64,000 nt of DNA from Axinella damicornis (GCA_963931865.1 OZ007506.1:6289476-6353475), one strand, 5' to 3'; positions 31,747-47,300 are shown, counted from the first letter of the stretch. A program made the numbers and translations. Notes: generated from the letters alone by a model not told the origin.

Positions 31747-34739
31747 TCACAAGTGAGCAGTACTGTGGTGCCTCAGTGACAAGTTCAAAACGTGAAGGTT
31801 GACGGATAACATGGCTTGGGCATAATAATGTCACAGCAGTCAGCTAGTGTTCAGAGCATTGTTCCATGCATGCTACACCATCTTACCTGCAAGTGTGGGC
31901 ACAAGTGGTGTTAAGCATCCTTCGGAGGGGATGTAAAGTTGTCGGTCCCGGGGGATCTGATTTAAAAGGGTTCTGCATTCTCCAGGCCCTCGTTAGCCAC
32001 CATTGTGGTAACCCCTCAGTGGCAATAATTAAAAAAGCATTATTGGTTGTGTCTGTTGATCCGTCTGTCATCAAGATTTCTTTCTATGTAATTATAAGAC
32101 GGTAAATAGTGTAAACAAAAACAGCTGTCAGTGTACCTGACCTGTACCAAACCCTGGCGATTTTTTCAGCTATTCATAATACAATTGCATATTGGCTCCA
32201 CCTGTTTATGGTCAACACATGACTTTAAATGGGGGCTAGAAAATAGTCTCATTGTAGCATTCTATATGTGACAGATGTCACGACTTGTTTTGCTGGCCTT
32301 ACTACATTTGCAACATTTGTAACATTTGTAATGCATCAGTCATCACACCCACGGCTTGGGTACAGCCATACACGTCGTACATGAGCAGTAAATGCGATAG
32401 TACATGTTCACATTTTGCAGTATGGGTCTTGGAAGAGAAACAAAGCATTCCGTTAGACTTTGGGAAATGGAACAAGTCCAGGAAGAAGAGAGGTAAGGAA
32501 AGGAAAAGAGAAACAGCAGAGGAAAGAAAGCAGCAAAGGACTCTGCCTCCGAAAAGGCACAATGGTTTAATACACTGTGACATGTGTACTTGAAATCACT
32601 CGTGTATGTTTGGGAAACAACCTTCCAGAATTGACTGTGAGGAGACAGAGAGATGCCCAGTCCTGAAAAGGTAACATAGGGAATGGATATTGTGCACACA
32701 ATATGCTGTTGATATCCACATGCAGTATAGCACACATACACTGCCACTAGGAAGAGAATACAAACATACCACCACACTAAATCATACACACTTATAAATC
32801 TAGTGTTTGTGGCATACGCTGTGAATTATGTAGTTGTCATATAGCATATACAACTCTGTAACATCCAGGGTCGTTTTACCTAGGTTGGGGTGCTTGAGTT
32901 GTGTTGCACACCAATATTCCAGCCCCCCTTGCTGGATCTCATGCTGCCGCTATGCCCGAACCCAGTGCAAGGTATCAATGCTGAGTGTAGTAAAATCCAT
33001 TTCTTGTTGCATGTTGGCACCTAGTGGGTGCAACAGTCACATGATGACGTTATTGGTTAGGCAAATGTTTATTGTGTCATTGGAACTAAAGTTTCAATAT
33101 TCATGTAGCTACATCAGCCATTGAGTAGTTGTGCTGTGTGGGGTAAGTGTCGTTCATACTGGTTTGATAAACATGGGGACTTTTAAGTAAAAGGCTGCAG
33201 GTGGATCATGCAAGGGCAGGGGATGACACTAAACTGCAACTCAATTTAGGTTGAATCAACCCTAGAATTTTTGGCTGTGCGCGTACTGTGCAGTGTTCAT
33301 GCATTGTGATGGCCTTAGCTTCATGCATATGGGCACAACGCATTGCACTGATTTACTTCATATCCTGTATGTAGGTACCACCAGAAGAAGACCTAGGTAG
33401 GAGGCCTCAATGGAAGGTGGTGGGTGGGAGGGCAGCATTGCAGTGTGGCCTCATGCACCATGTTGCTTAGCTACTGGCACCTCAATTGACAAAAAAATGT
33501 GCACACTCATTATGAATACATCATTCCATCTTTTGTACCAAATTTGCTTGATTGCATGTGATGCAATTAGTCCCTGGGTGTAGCGCTACTGTCTGTAATG
33601 GTTGCAGTCACAGCACTGTCACATATATTTTCTATGACTCAAGACAGTTCTGTATAGCTAGTGTGGGACAGCTATAGGAGGATGCTGTTTAAACATGGAA
33701 TACGTAGCCTGCATGCAAATCAAAGGGTGTTGGTCGATATCGGATGGAGTGTATTTCATTGTCAAGGCTTTTCCTCCGAAAGACCTCTATCTTTGACTTG
33801 ACCCCAGACACCTTCTGGGTGGCTATAGTCTTTATAAAGCAGCTGACAAGGCTACCCAAGTGGGTTCCTGAGGAGTGTTGGGACTTCTGGGTGGATGACT
33901 GGGTAGCAGCAATGAAAACCATACTGCAAACAAACTTAGTAGTTTCACTGAATAAATTTGTGTTAGCTACACATCATGCAGAAGTTAATTGGAGGTGTCC
34001 GTTGACACAATAATCCGGTACTACTTAGTGAAGAATCCCTCTATGAATCTGGTCATGTTACTGCCCCTTAACTATACCAGTAAAGTGTTATGGATCTGGC
34101 ATTCATTTTCAGCAGTTCACCCTGGAACTGAGGTGTATGTTTTTTTTTGTTCCAGAACTTAACAAAACAAAATGATCAGGCATTCCAAAGAGGCATAGTT
34201 GCACTTTTCTGGATCATATCTTTCTGTATATCTAATAAACGCTCAACAAATGCGAAGGAAACCCTAATGCACATATGTAATCTTTGAACTTGCTGTTTAG
34301 ACCTGCTGATGCAGATCTGAGGCCAAACACACATATTAACCTTGACAGTAGTGAAATTCTGATCTTAGCTAGCTACACACCTTGTGGTGCCACTATTCAG
34401 CAGCTTCCCTAGTAGCTATGACCTAGATAAAACTTCTCTCCTAGAATTTCTACCTGGAATTTCAAGAGAATATCTTCAGGTACATAATTATAACAACCAC
34501 CACATAGCCACTCTGCACTTAAGCAGCAACATTTGTTCCATCAGTTGAAGCCACATCATGATACGTACTGGTGCTGGCAAATTGTGACAAATCACAGTCT
34601 ACATTACCACTTTCCATCGAAGTTGTGTATTAGTTACTAATGTTGCAAAGTTAGTAACACACTAGTGACATTTATAATTACTAGTGGTGTAATCAACCCC
34701 TCCTGCGCATCATCACGCAGCAGCAACATCCTTGTGGCA
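31747..34739. other. Non-coding or unrecognised
   Basis: No recognisable gene. An 89-codon plus-strand frame at 33744-34013 and its minus-strand counterpart have no known motif. There is a short GAAAGGAAAAGAGAAA-like purine-rich stretch near 32485-32530. Confidence 0.45.
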
Positions 34740-34766
34740 ATACAAACTTGCACCTGCAACCAGTAA

Positions 34767-35265
34767 CTAATTCAAGAATTCCCACTGCAAACGTGAAACT
34801 AGCATATTAACCGCATGACCTATTATCGAGAGGACCTCAAACAAATTATCACAGTGAGAGTATTCTTCGTCACATCCGATTGGCAGAATAGTGTCTACAA
34901 AGATCTTCCTATTCCTAAAGAAGTAATAATTGAGCACCTGTACACCAGAAGCATTTGCAAATTCTGTCAATCGTCGGAGGTATTCATCATGCTATTCTTC
35001 ATACGTCCATCCTGACACCAATCTCTCACCTGGTTCAGCATACATCCTGTACTGCAGTACGAAAACACCCTCAAGTGCCTTTGTCAATTCCCTCTCCCCA
35101 CAAGGACTCTCAATTTCAGCAAATTCCTTGAAAGAGGCTGCATGAAAAATATTTGCATACCATGGCCAAAGAAATCTACCATTGAAAGCCTAGCACACAA
35201 GATTTGCAGCCTCTGGAACTGTTAGTGATACATCCGAGCTCCAGCTGCTCTCAGGTTGGTGAATG
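34767..35265 (-). pseudogene. Unidentified protein remnant, about 165 codons with two stops
   Basis: A single minus-strand frame reads through two TAG codons (35190-35192 and 34992-34994) with protein-like composition on all sides: WSSDVSLTVPEAANLVC, AFNGRFLWPWYANIFHAASF, KALEGVFVLQYRMYAEPGER, LRRLTEFANASGVQVLNYYF and DTILPIGCDEEYSHCDNLF. The two stops are in the same frame with no intervening shift, so both look like point mutations of one exon. I do not recognise the family. It ends about 90 bp upstream of the giant ankyrin gene, on the opposite strand. Confidence 0.4.
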
Positions 35266-35350
35266 ATTCTGGAATGAGTGAAAGCTATGGGTAACTAGTC
35301 CTAAAGAAGGATTGGCTTCTATTTAGGTCTGTTCTTGGTTCATCCTACAC

Positions 35351-38300
35351 ATGGCAACTAACAGTGTAACAGTTGAACGAATTGAGAATCTGCAGGCAAG
35401 TCCTCCACATCAAGATGAAACTGGTACGACACCACTTCATCTAGCTTCCAAATTTGGTACCCCAGAAACAGTGAGGTTCCTCACTGATGAGAAGCACTGT
35501 GACCCACTGTGCAGAGACAAATCAGGCAACACTCCTCTTCACTTTGCTGCACTAGGAGGTAGGTTGGATGTACTCAAATTCTTTATCAGTGAGAAGCACT
35601 GTGATCCAATGTGCAAACGTAAGTTTGGTCGCACTCCCATCCATGATGCCAGTCAAAATGGTCACCTTGATGTAGTCAAATATTTGACTGATGAAGGGAA
35701 GGTCAATCCTTCATGTCAAGATGAGAATGGTACCACACCACTTCATCTAGCTTCCAGGTTTGGTACCCTAGAAACAGTGAGGTTCCTCACTGATGAGAAA
35801 CACTGTGACCCACTGTGCAGAGACAAATCAGGCAGCACTCCTCTTCACTGGGCTGCACTAGGAGGTAGTTTGGATGTTCTCAAATTCTTTGTCAGTGAGA
35901 AGCAATGTGATCCAATGAGCAAAAGTCAGTTTGGTTGCACTCCCATCCATGATGCCAGTCAAAATGGTTGCCTTGATGTAGTCAAGTATTTGACTGATGA
36001 AGGGCAGGTCAATCCTTCATGTCAAGATGAGAATGGTACCACACCACTTCATCTAGCTTCCAAATTTGGTACCCTAGCAACAGTGAGGTTCCTCACTCAT
36101 GAGAAACACTGTGACCCACTGTGCAGAGACAAATCAGGCAACACTCCTCTTCACTGGGCTGCACTAGGAGGTAGGTTGGACATTCTCAAATTCTTTATCA
36201 GTGAGAAGCACTGTGATCCAATGTGTGAAGATGAGTTGGGAGTAACTCCCCTCCATGATGCCTGCCAAGAGAGCCACCTCGATGTGGTCAAGTACTTGAG
36301 TGATGAACAGCAGGTCAATCCCTCATGTAATGATGAGAATGGTACGACACCACTTCATCTAGCTTCCCGATTTGGCACCCTAGAAACAGTGAGGTTCCTC
36401 ACTGATGAGAAGCACTGTGACCCACTGTGCAGAGACAAATCAGGCAACACTCCTCTTCACTTTGCTGCACTAGGAGGTAGGATGGATATTCTCAAATTCT
36501 TGACCAGAAAGAAGCACTGTGATCCAATGTGCAAACGCAAGTTTGGTCGGACTCCCATCCATGATGCCAGTCAGAAAGGTTACCTTGATGTTGTCAAGTA
36601 TTTGTCTGATGAAGGGAAGGTCAACCCTTCATGTCAAGATGAAAGTGGTACCACGCCACTTCATCTAGCTTCCCAATTTGGTACCCTAGAAACAGTGAGG
36701 TTCCTCACTGATGAGAAGTACTGTGACCCACTGTGCAGAGACAATTCAGGCAGCACTCCTCTTCACTGTGCTGCACTAGGGGGTAGGTTGGATGTTCTCA
36801 AATTCTTCATCAGTGAGAAGCAATGTGATCCAATGAGCAAAGGTCAGTTTGGTCGGACTCCCATCCATGATGCCAGTCAAAATGGTCATCTTGATGTTGT
36901 CAAGTATTTGACTGATGAAGGACAGGTCAGTCCTTCATGTCAAGATGAGAATGGTACCACACCACTTCATCTAGCTTCCAAATTTGGTGCCCTAGAAACA
37001 GTGATGTTCCTCACTGATGAGAAGCACTGTGACCTACTGTGCAGAGACAAATCAGGCAACACACCTCTTCACTTTGCTGCACTAGGAGGTAGGTTGGATA
37101 TTCTTAAATTCTTTATCAGCGATAAGCAATGTGATCCAACATACAAAGGTCAGCTTGGTCGGACTTTCCTCCATCACGCCAGTCAAAAGAATCACCTCGA
37201 TGTGGTCAAGTATTTGAGTGATGAACAGCAGGTCAATCCCTCATGTCAAGATGAGAATGATACCACACCACTTCATCTAGCTTCCAAAAATGGTGCCCTA
37301 GAAACAGTGAGGTTCCTCACTGATGAGAGGCACAGTGACCCATGGTGTAGAGACAAATCAGGCAACACTCCTCTTCACTGTGCTGCACAAGGAGGTAGGT
37401 TGAATGTTCTCAAATTCTTTATCAGTGAGAAGCACTGTGATCCAATGTGTGAAAGTCAGTTTGGTGTGACTCCCCTCCATCATGCCAGTGAAAACGGTCA
37501 CCTCGCTGTGGTCAAATATTTGACGGACGAACAGCAGGTCAATCCTTCATGTCAAGATGTGAATGGTACCACACCACTTCATCTAGCTTCCCTATTTGGT
37601 ACCTTAGAAACAGTGATGTTCCTCACTGATGAGAAGCACTGTAACCCACTGTGCAGAGACCAATCAGGCAATACTCCTATTCACTTGGCTGCACTGGGAG
37701 GTATTTTGGATGTTCTCAAATTCTTTATCACTCAGAAGCATTGTGATCCAATGTGCAATGGTCATTTTGGTCGGACTCCCCTCCATCATGCCAGTGAAAA
37801 TGGTCACCTTCATGTTGTCAAGTATTTAACCGATGAAGGGCAGGTCAATCCTTCATGTCAAGATGAGAATGGTACGACACCACTTCATCTAGCTTCCCAA
37901 TTTGGTACCCTAGAAACAGTGAGGTTCCTCACTGATGAGAAGCACTGTGACCCACTGTGCAGAAACAAATCAGGCAACACTCCTCTTCACTGGGCTGCAC
38001 TAGGAGGTAGGTTGGATGTTCTCAAATATTTTATCCGTGAGAAGCACTGTAATCCCATGTGTGAAGATGAGTTGGGAGAAACTCCCCTCCATGATGCTTG
38101 CCAAGAGAGTCACCTCGATGTGGTCAAGTACTTGAGTGACGAACAGCAGGTCAATCCTTCATGTAAAGATGAGAATGGTACCACACCACTTCATTTAGCT
38201 TCCAAAAATGGTGCCTTAGAAACAGTGAGATTCCTCACTGATGAGAAGTACTGTGACCCCCTGTGCAGAGACAAATCAGGCAACTCTCCTCTTCACTTGG

Positions 38301-41300
38301 CTGCACTAGGAGGTAGGTTGGATGTTCTCAAATTCTATATCAGTGAGAGGCACTGTGATCCAATGTGCAAAGGTCAGTTTGGTCGGACTCCCCTTCATCA
38401 TGTGAGTGAAAAGGGTCCCCTCGATGTGGTTAAATATTTGACTGATGAACAGCAGGTCAATCTTTCATTTCAAGATGAGAATGGTACGACACCACTTCAT
38501 CTAGCTTCACAATTTGGTACCCTAGAAACAGTGATGTTCCTCACTGATGAGAAGCACTGTGACCCACTGTGCAGAAACAGATCAGGTGACACTCCTCTTC
38601 ACTGGGCTGCACAAGGAGGTTGGTTGAATGTTCTCAAATTCTATATCAGTGAGAAGCACTGTGACCCAATGTGCAAAGGTCAGTTTGGTCGGACTCCCAT
38701 CCATGATGCCAGTAAATATGATCACCTTGATGTAGTCAAGTATTTAACTGATGAAGTGCAGGTCAATCCTTCATGTCAAGATGACAATAGTACCACACCA
38801 CTTCATCTAGCTTCCAAATTTGGTGCCCTGGAAACTGTGATGTTCCTCACTGATAAGAAGCACTGTGACCCGCTGTGCAGAGACCAATCAGACAACACTC
38901 CTTTTCACTTTGCTGCGCTAGGAGGTAGATTGGATGTTGTCAAATTCTTTATCAGTGAGAAGCACTGTGATCCAATGTGCAATGATCAGTTTGGTCGGAC
39001 TCCCATCCATGATGCCAGTCAAAATGGTCACCTTGATGTACTCAAGTATTTGACAGATGAAGGGCAGGTCAATCTTTCATGTCAAGATGAGAATGGTACC
39101 ACACCACTTCATCTAGCTTCCAAATTTGGTGCCCTAGAGACAGTGAGATTCCTCACTGATGAGAAGCACTGTGACCCACTGTGCAGAGATAAATCAGGCA
39201 ACACTCCTCTTCATTTGGCTGCACTAGGAGGTAGGTTAGATGTTGTCAAATTCTTCATCAGTGAAAAGCACTGTAATCCAATGTGTGAAGATGACTTGGG
39301 AGTAACTCCCCTCCATGATGCTTGCCAAGAGAATCACCTCAATGTGGTCAAGTACTTGAGTGATGAACAGCAGGTCAATCCTTCATGTAAAGATGAAAAT
39401 GGTACCACACCACTTCATCTAGCTTCCAAACTAGGCACCCTACTAACAGTGAGGTTCCTCACTGATGAGAAGCACTGTGACCCACTGTGCAGAGACCAAA
39501 CAGGCAACACTCCTATTCACTTTGCTGCACTAGGAGGTAGGTTGGATGTTCTCAAGTTCTTTATCACTGAGAAGCACTGTGATCCAATGTGCAAACGTCA
39601 GTTTTGTCAGACTCCCATCCATGATGCCAGTCAAAATGGTCACCTTGATGTTGTCAAGTATTTGACTGATGAAGGGCAGGTCAATCCTTCATGTCAAGAT
39701 GAGAATGGCACCACACCACTTCATCTAGCTTCCCAATTTGGTACCCTAGAAACAGTGAGGTTCCTCACTGATGAGAAGCACTGTGACCCACTGTGCAGAG
39801 ACAAATCAGGCAGAACTCCTCTTCACTGCGCTGCACTAGGAGGTAGGTTGGATGTTCTCAAATTCTTTATCAGTGAGAAGCAATGTGATCCAATGTGCAA
39901 TGATCAGTTTGGTTGGACTCCCATCCATGATGCCAGTGAAAATGGTCACCTTGAATCAGTCAAGTATTTAACTGATGAAAGGCAGGTCAATCCTTCATGT
40001 CCAGATGAGAATGGTACCACACCACTTCACCTTGCCTCCAAACTTGGTGCCCTAGAAACAGTGATGTTCCTCACTGATGAAAAGCACTGTGACCCACTGT
40101 GCAGAGACAAATCAGGCAGCTCTCCTCTTCACTGGGCTGCACTAGGAGGCATGTTGGATGCTCTCAAATTCTTTATCAGTCAGAAGCTATGTGATCCAAT
40201 GTGCAAACGTCAGTTTGGTCGGACTCCCATCCATGATGCCAGTCAGAATGGTCACCTTGATATAGTCAAGTATTTAACTGATGAAGGGCAGGTCAATCCT
40301 TCATGTCAAGATGTGAATGGTACCACACCACTTCATCTAGCTTCCAAATTTGGTGCCCTAGAAACAGTCAGGTTCCTCACTGATGAGAAGCACTGTGACC
40401 CACTATGCAGAGACAAATCAGGCAGCACTCCTCTTCACTGGGCTGCACAAGGAGGTAGGTTGGATGTTCTTAAATTCTTTATCGGTGAGAAGCACTGTGA
40501 TCCAATGTGTAAGCGTCAGTTTGGTCGGACTCCCAATCATGATGCCAGTCAAAATGGTCACCTTCATGTGGTCAAGTATTTGACTGATGAAGAGCAAGTC
40601 AATCCTTCATGTCAAGATGTGAATGGTACCACACCACTTCATCTAGCTTCCAAATTTGGTGCCCTAGAAACAGTAATGTTCCTCACCGATGAGAAGCACT
40701 GTGACCCACTATGCAGAGACAAATCATGCAACACCCCTCTTCACTGGGCTGCACTAGAGGGTAGGTTGCATGTTATCAAATTCTTTATCAGTGAGAAGCA
40801 CTGTGATCCAATGTGTGAAGATCAGTTTGGTCGGACTTCCCTCCATCATGCCAGTCAAAAGAGTCACCTCGATGTGGTCAAGTATTTGTGTGATGAACAA
40901 CAGGTCAGTCCCTCATGTCAAGATGAGAATGGTACCACACCACTTCATCTAGCTTCCAAATTTGGCACCCTAGAAACAGTGATGTTCATCACTGATGAGA
41001 AGCACTGTGATCCGCTGTGCAGAGACAAATCAGGCAACACTCCTCTTCACTGGGCTGCACTAGGAGGTAGGTTGGATGTTCTCAAATTCTTTATCAGTGA
41101 GAAGCACTGTGATCCAATGTGCAAAGGTTGGTCAGGCCAGACACCACTCCATCATACCAGTCAACAGAGTCACCTCGATGTTGTCAAATATTTGACTGAT
41201 GAAGGGCAGGTCAATCCTTCATGTCAAGATGTGAATTGTACCACACCACTTCATTTAGCTTCCCAATTTGGTTCCCTAGAAACAGTGAGGTTCCTCACTG

Positions 41301-44300
41301 ATGAGAAGCACTGTGACCCCCTGTGCAGAGACAAATCAGGCAATACTCCTCTTCACTGGGCTGCACTAGGAGGTAGGTTGGATGTTCTCAAATTCTTTAC
41401 CAGTGAGAAGCACTGTGATCCAATGTGCAAAGGTCAGTTTAGTCGGACTCCCATCCATGATGCCAGTCAAAATGGCCACCTTGATGTAGTCAAGTATTTG
41501 ACTGATGAAGGGCAAGTCAATCCTTCATGTCAAGATGAGAATGATACCACACCACTTCATCTAGCTTCCAAATTTGGTACCCTAGAAACAGTGATGTTCC
41601 TCACTGATGAGAAGCACTGTGACCCGCTGTGCAGAGACAATTCAGGCAACACTGCTCTTCACTGGTCTGCACAAGGAGGTAGGTTGGATGTTCTCAAATT
41701 CTTTATCAGTGAGATGCACTGTGATCCTGTATGCAATGGTCAGTTTGGTTGGACTCCCATCCATGATGCCTGTCAAAATGGTCACCTTGATGTAGTCAAG
41801 TATTTGACTGATGAAGGGAAGGTCAATCCTTCATGTCAAGATGAGAATGGTACCACACCACTTCATCTAGCTTCCAAACTTGGTGCCCTAGAAACAGTGA
41901 GATTCCTCACTGATGAGAAGCACTGTGACCCACTGTGCATTGATAAATCTGGCAACACCCCTCTTCACTTGGCTGCACTATCACCTAGGTTGGGTGTTCT
42001 CAGTAATGAGATGCAATGTAATCCAATGTGCAAAGATGAATTGGGTGAAACTCCACTCCATGATGCTTGCCAAGAGAGTCATTTCGATGAGGTCAAGTAT
42101 TTGACTGATGGAGGGCAGGTCAATCCTTCATGTCAAGATATGAATGGTACCATACCACTTCATCTAGCTTCCCAATTTAGTACCCTAGGAACAGTGAAGT
42201 TCCTCGTTGGTGAGAAGCACTCTGACCCACTATGCAGAAATAAATCGGGCAGCACTCCTCTTCACTGCGCTGCACTAGGAGGTAGGTTGGATGTTCTCAA
42301 ATTCTTTATCAGTGAGAAGCACTGTGATCCAATGTGCAAACGTCAGTTTTGTCGGACTCCCATCCATGATGCCAGTCAAAATGGTCACCTTGATGTTGTC
42401 AAGTTTTTGACTGATGAAGGGCTGGTCAATCCTTCATGTCAAGATGAGAATGGAACCACACCTCTTCATCTAGCTTCTAAATTTTGTGCCCTACAAACAG
42501 TGATGTTCCTGACGGATGAGAAGCACTGTGACCCATTGTGCCGGGACGCATCCGGCAACACTCCTCTTCACTGGGCTGCACAGGGATGTAGCTTGGATAT
42601 TCTCAAATTCTTTATCAGTGAGAAGCAATGCGATCCAACGTGCAAAGGTCAGTTTGGTCGGACTCCCATCCATGATGCCAGTGAAAATGGTCACCTTGAC
42701 ATAGTCAAATATTTGACTGATGAACTGCAGGTCAATCCTTCATGTCAAGATGAGAATGGTAACACACCTCTTCATCTAGCTTCCAAATTTGGTGCCTTAG
42801 AAACAGTGATGTTCCTCACTGATGAGAAATACTGTGTCCCGCTGTGCAGAGACATATCAGGCAACACTCCTCTTCACTTTGCTGCACTAGGAGGTAGGTT
42901 GGATGTTCTCAAATTCTTTATCTGTGAGAAGCACTGTGATCCAATGTGCAAACGTCTGTTTGGTCGGACACCCATCCATGATGCTGGTCAAAATGGTCAC
43001 CTTGATGTAGTCAAGTATTTGACTGATGAAGGGCAGGTCAATCCTTCATGTCAAGATGTGAATGGTACCACACCACTTCATCTAGTTTCCAAATTTGGTG
43101 CCCTAGAAACAGTGATGTTCCTCACTGATGAGAAGCACTGTGACCCGCTGTGCAGAGACAAATCAGGCAATACTCCTCTTCACTGCGCTGCACTAGGAGG
43201 TAGGTTGGATGTTCTCAAATTCTTTGTCAGTAACAAGCACTGTGATCCAATGTACAAAAGTCAGTTTGGTCGGACTCCCATGCATGATGCCTGTCAAAAT
43301 GGTCACCTTGATGTAGTCAAGCATTTGACTAATGAAGAGCAGGTCAATCCTTCATGTAAAGATGAGAATGGTACGACACCACTTCATCTAGCTTCCAAAT
43401 TTGGTGACCTCAAAACAGTGATGTTCCTCGCTGATGAGAAGCACTGCGACCCGCTGTGCAGAGACAACTCAGGCAACACTTCTCTTCACTTTGCTGCACT
43501 TGGAGGTAGGTTGGATGTTCTCAAATTCTTTATCAGCGAGAAGCACTGTGATCTTATGTGCAATGGTCAGTTTGGCCAGACTCCCATCCATGATGCCAGT
43601 CAAAATGGTCACCTTGATGTAGTTAAGTATTTGACTGATGAAGGGCAGGTCAATCCTTCATGTCAAGATGAGAATGGTACCACACCACTTCATCTAGCCT
43701 CAAAATTTGGTGCCCTAGAAACAGTGATGTTCCTCACTGATGAGAAGAACTGTGACCCGCTGTGCAGAGACAAATCAGGCAACACTTCTCTTCACTTTGC
43801 TGCACTACGAGGTAGGTTGGATGTTCTCAAATTCTTTATCAGTGAGAAGCACTGTGATTCAATGTACAAACGTCAGTTTGGTCGGACTCCCATCCATGAT
43901 GCCAGTCAAAATGGTCACCTTGATGTAGTTGAGTATTTGAGTGATGAAGTGAAGGTCAATCCTTCATGTCAAGATGAGAATGGTACCACACCACTTCATC
44001 TAGCTTCCAAATTTGGTGCCCTAGAAACAGTGAGATTCCTCACTGATGAGAAGCACTGTGACCCACTGTGCAGAGATAAATCTGGCAACACCCCTCTTCA
44101 CTTGGCTGCACTAGGAGGTTGGTTGGATGTTCTCAAATTCTTTATCAGTGATAAGCTATGTGATCCAATGTGCAAACGTCAGTTTGGTCGCACTCCCATC
44201 CATGATGCCTGTCAAAATGGTCACTTTGATGTAGTCAAGTATTTGACTGATGAAGGGCAGGTCAATCCTTCATGTCAAGATGAGAATGGTACCACACCAC

Positions 44301-47300
44301 TTCATCTAGCTTCCCAATTTGGTACCCTAGAAACAGTGAGGTTCCTCACTGATAAGAAGCACTGTGACCCACTGTGTAGAAACAAATCCGGTAACGCTCC
44401 TCTTCACTGGGCTGCACTAGGAGGTAGATTGGATGTTCTCAAAGTCTTTAAGCACTGTGATCTAATGTGCAATGGTCAGTTTGGTCGAACACCCATCCAT
44501 GATGCCAGTCAAAATGGTCACCTTGATATAGTCAAGTATTTGACCGATGAAGGGCAAGTCAATCCTTCATGTAAAGATGAGAATGATACGACACCTCTTC
44601 ATCTAGCTTCCCAATTTGGTGCCCTAGAAACAGTGATATTCCTCGCTGATGAGATGTTCTGTGACCCGCTATGCAGAGACAAATCAGGCAACACTCCTCT
44701 TCACTGGGCTGCACAAGGAGGTAGGTTAGATGTTCTCAAATTTTTTATCAGTGAGAAGCGCTGTGATCCAATGTGCAAACGTCAGTTTGGTCGCACTCCC
44801 ATCCATGATGCCTGTCAAAATGGTCACCTTGATTTAGTCAAGTATTTGACTGATGAAGGGCAGGTCAATCCTTCATGTCAAGATGAGAATGGTACCACAC
44901 CACTTCATCTAGCTTCCGAATTTGGTGCCCTCGAAACAGTGATGTACCTCACTGATGAGAAGCACTGTGACCCGCTGTGGAGAGACAAATCAGAGAACAC
45001 ATCTCTCCACTGGGCTGCACAAAGGGGTAGGTTGGATGTTCTCAAATTCTTTATCAGTGAGAAGCGCTGTGATCCAATGTGCAAACGTCAGTTTGGTCGG
45101 ACTCCCATCCATGAAGCCAGTCAAAATGGTCACCTTGATGTAGTCAAGTATTTGACTGATGAAGGGCAGGTCAATCCTTCATGTCGAGATGTGAATGGTA
45201 CCACACCACTTCATCTTGCTTCCAAATTTGGTGCCCTAGAAACAGTAATGTTCCTCATTGATGATCAGCACTGTGACCCACTGTGCAGAGACAAATCAGA
45301 CAACACTCCTCTTCACTGGGCTGCACTAGGAGGTAGTTTGGATGTTCTCAGCAGTAAGAAGCGCTGTAATGCAATGTGCGAGGATGAGTTTGGTGAAACT
45401 CCCCTCCATGATTTTTGCCAAGAGAGTCACCTCAATGTGGTCAAGTATTTGACTGACGAAAGGCAGGTCAATCCTTCATGTCAAGATGTGAATGGTACCA
45501 CACCACTTCATCTAGCTTCCCAGTTTGGTTCCCTTGAAATGGTGAGGTTCTTCACTGGTGAGAAACACTGTGACCCTCTGTGCAGAAACAAATCAGGCAA
45601 CACTCCTCTTCACTGCGCTGCACTAAGAGGTAGGTTGGATATTCTCAAATTCTTTCTAAGTGAGATTCACTGTAATTCAGTGTGTGAAGATGAGTCGGGT
45701 GAAACTCCCCTCCATGATGCTTGCAAAGAGGCTCACATCAAGTATTTGTCTGATGAACGGCAGGTCAATCCTTCATGTCAAGATGAGAATGGTACCACGC
45801 CACTTCACCTAGCCTCCAAATGTGGTGCTCTAGAAACAGTGATGTTCCTCACTGATGAGAAGCACTGTGATCCGCTGTGCAGAGATAAATCAGGCAACAC
45901 TCCTCTTCACTTGGCTGCACTAGGAGGTAGGTTGGATGTTCTCAAATTCTTTATCAATGAGAAGCACTGTGATCCAATGTGCAAAAGTTGGTCAGGTCGG
46001 ACACCACTCCATGATGCCAGTCAAAATGGTCACCTGGATGTGGTCAAATATTTGACTGATGTACAGCAGGTCAATCATTCATGTCAAGATGTGAATGGTA
46101 CCACACCACTTCATTTAGCCTCCAAATTTGGTACCCTAGAAACAGTGAGGTTCCTCACTGATGAAAAGCTCTGTGACCCACTGTGCAGAGACCAATCAGA
46201 CAACACTCCTATTCACCTTGCTGCACTAGGAGGTAGGTTGGATGTTCTCAAATTCTTTACCAGTGAGAAGCACTGCGATCCAATGAGCAAAGGTCAGTAT
46301 GGTCGGACTCCCATCCATGATGCCAGTCAAAATGGTCACCTTGATGTAGTCAAGTATTTGACTGATGAAGGGCAAGTCAATCCCTCTTGTCAAGATGAGA
46401 ATGGTACCACACCACTTCATCAAGCTTCAAAATTTGGTGCCCTAGAAACGGTGATGTTCCTTACTGATGAGAAGTATTGTGACCCGCTGTGCAGAGACAA
46501 ATTGGGCAACACTCCTCTTCACTGCGCTGCACTAGGAGGTAGGTTGGATGTTCTCAAATTGTTTATCAGTGAGAAGCACTGTGATCCAATGTGCAAAGGT
46601 CAGTTTGGTCGGACTCCCATCCATGAAGCCAGTCAAAATGGTCGCCTTGATGTAGTGAAGTATTTGACTGATGAAGGGCAAGTCAATCCTTCATGTCAAG
46701 ATGAGAATGGTACCACACCACTTCATCTAGCCTCCAAATTTGGTGCTCTAGAAACAGTGATATTCCTCACTGATAAGAAGCACTGTGACCTGCTGTGCAG
46801 AGACAAATCAGGCAACACTCCTCTTCACTTGGCTTCTCTAGGCGGTAGGTTGGATGTTTGTAAATTCTTTATCAGTGAGAAGCAATGTGATCCAACGTGC
46901 AAAGGCCAGTTTGGTCGGACTTCCCTCCATCATGCCAGTCAAAAGAGTCACCTCGATGTGGTCAAGTATTTGTGTGATGAACAACAGGTCAATCCTTCAT
47001 GTCAAGATGAAAATGGTACCACACCACTTCATCTAGCTTCCAAGTTTGGTACCCTAGAAACAGTGATGTTCCTCACTGATAAGAAACACTGTGACCGGCT
47101 GTGCAGAGACAAATCAGGCAACACTCCTCTTCACTGGGCTGCGCTTGGCGGTAGGTTGGATGTTTTCAAATTCTTTATCAGTGAGAAGCAATGTGATCCA
47201 ACGTGCAAAGGCCAGTTAGGTCGGACTTCCCTCCATCATGCCAGTCAAAAGAGTCACCTCGATGTGGTCAAGTATTTGTGTGATGAACAACAGGTCAGTC

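Noticed and set aside
33744..34013. 89-codon plus-strand ORF
   Set aside because: No motif, no splice partner, and the opposite strand is equally open; cannot be distinguished from chance.
37629..47036. Many 60-67 codon ORFs in other frames across the ankyrin array
   Set aside because: They are periodic shadows of the 306-bp repeat, recurring at the same offset in each unit.
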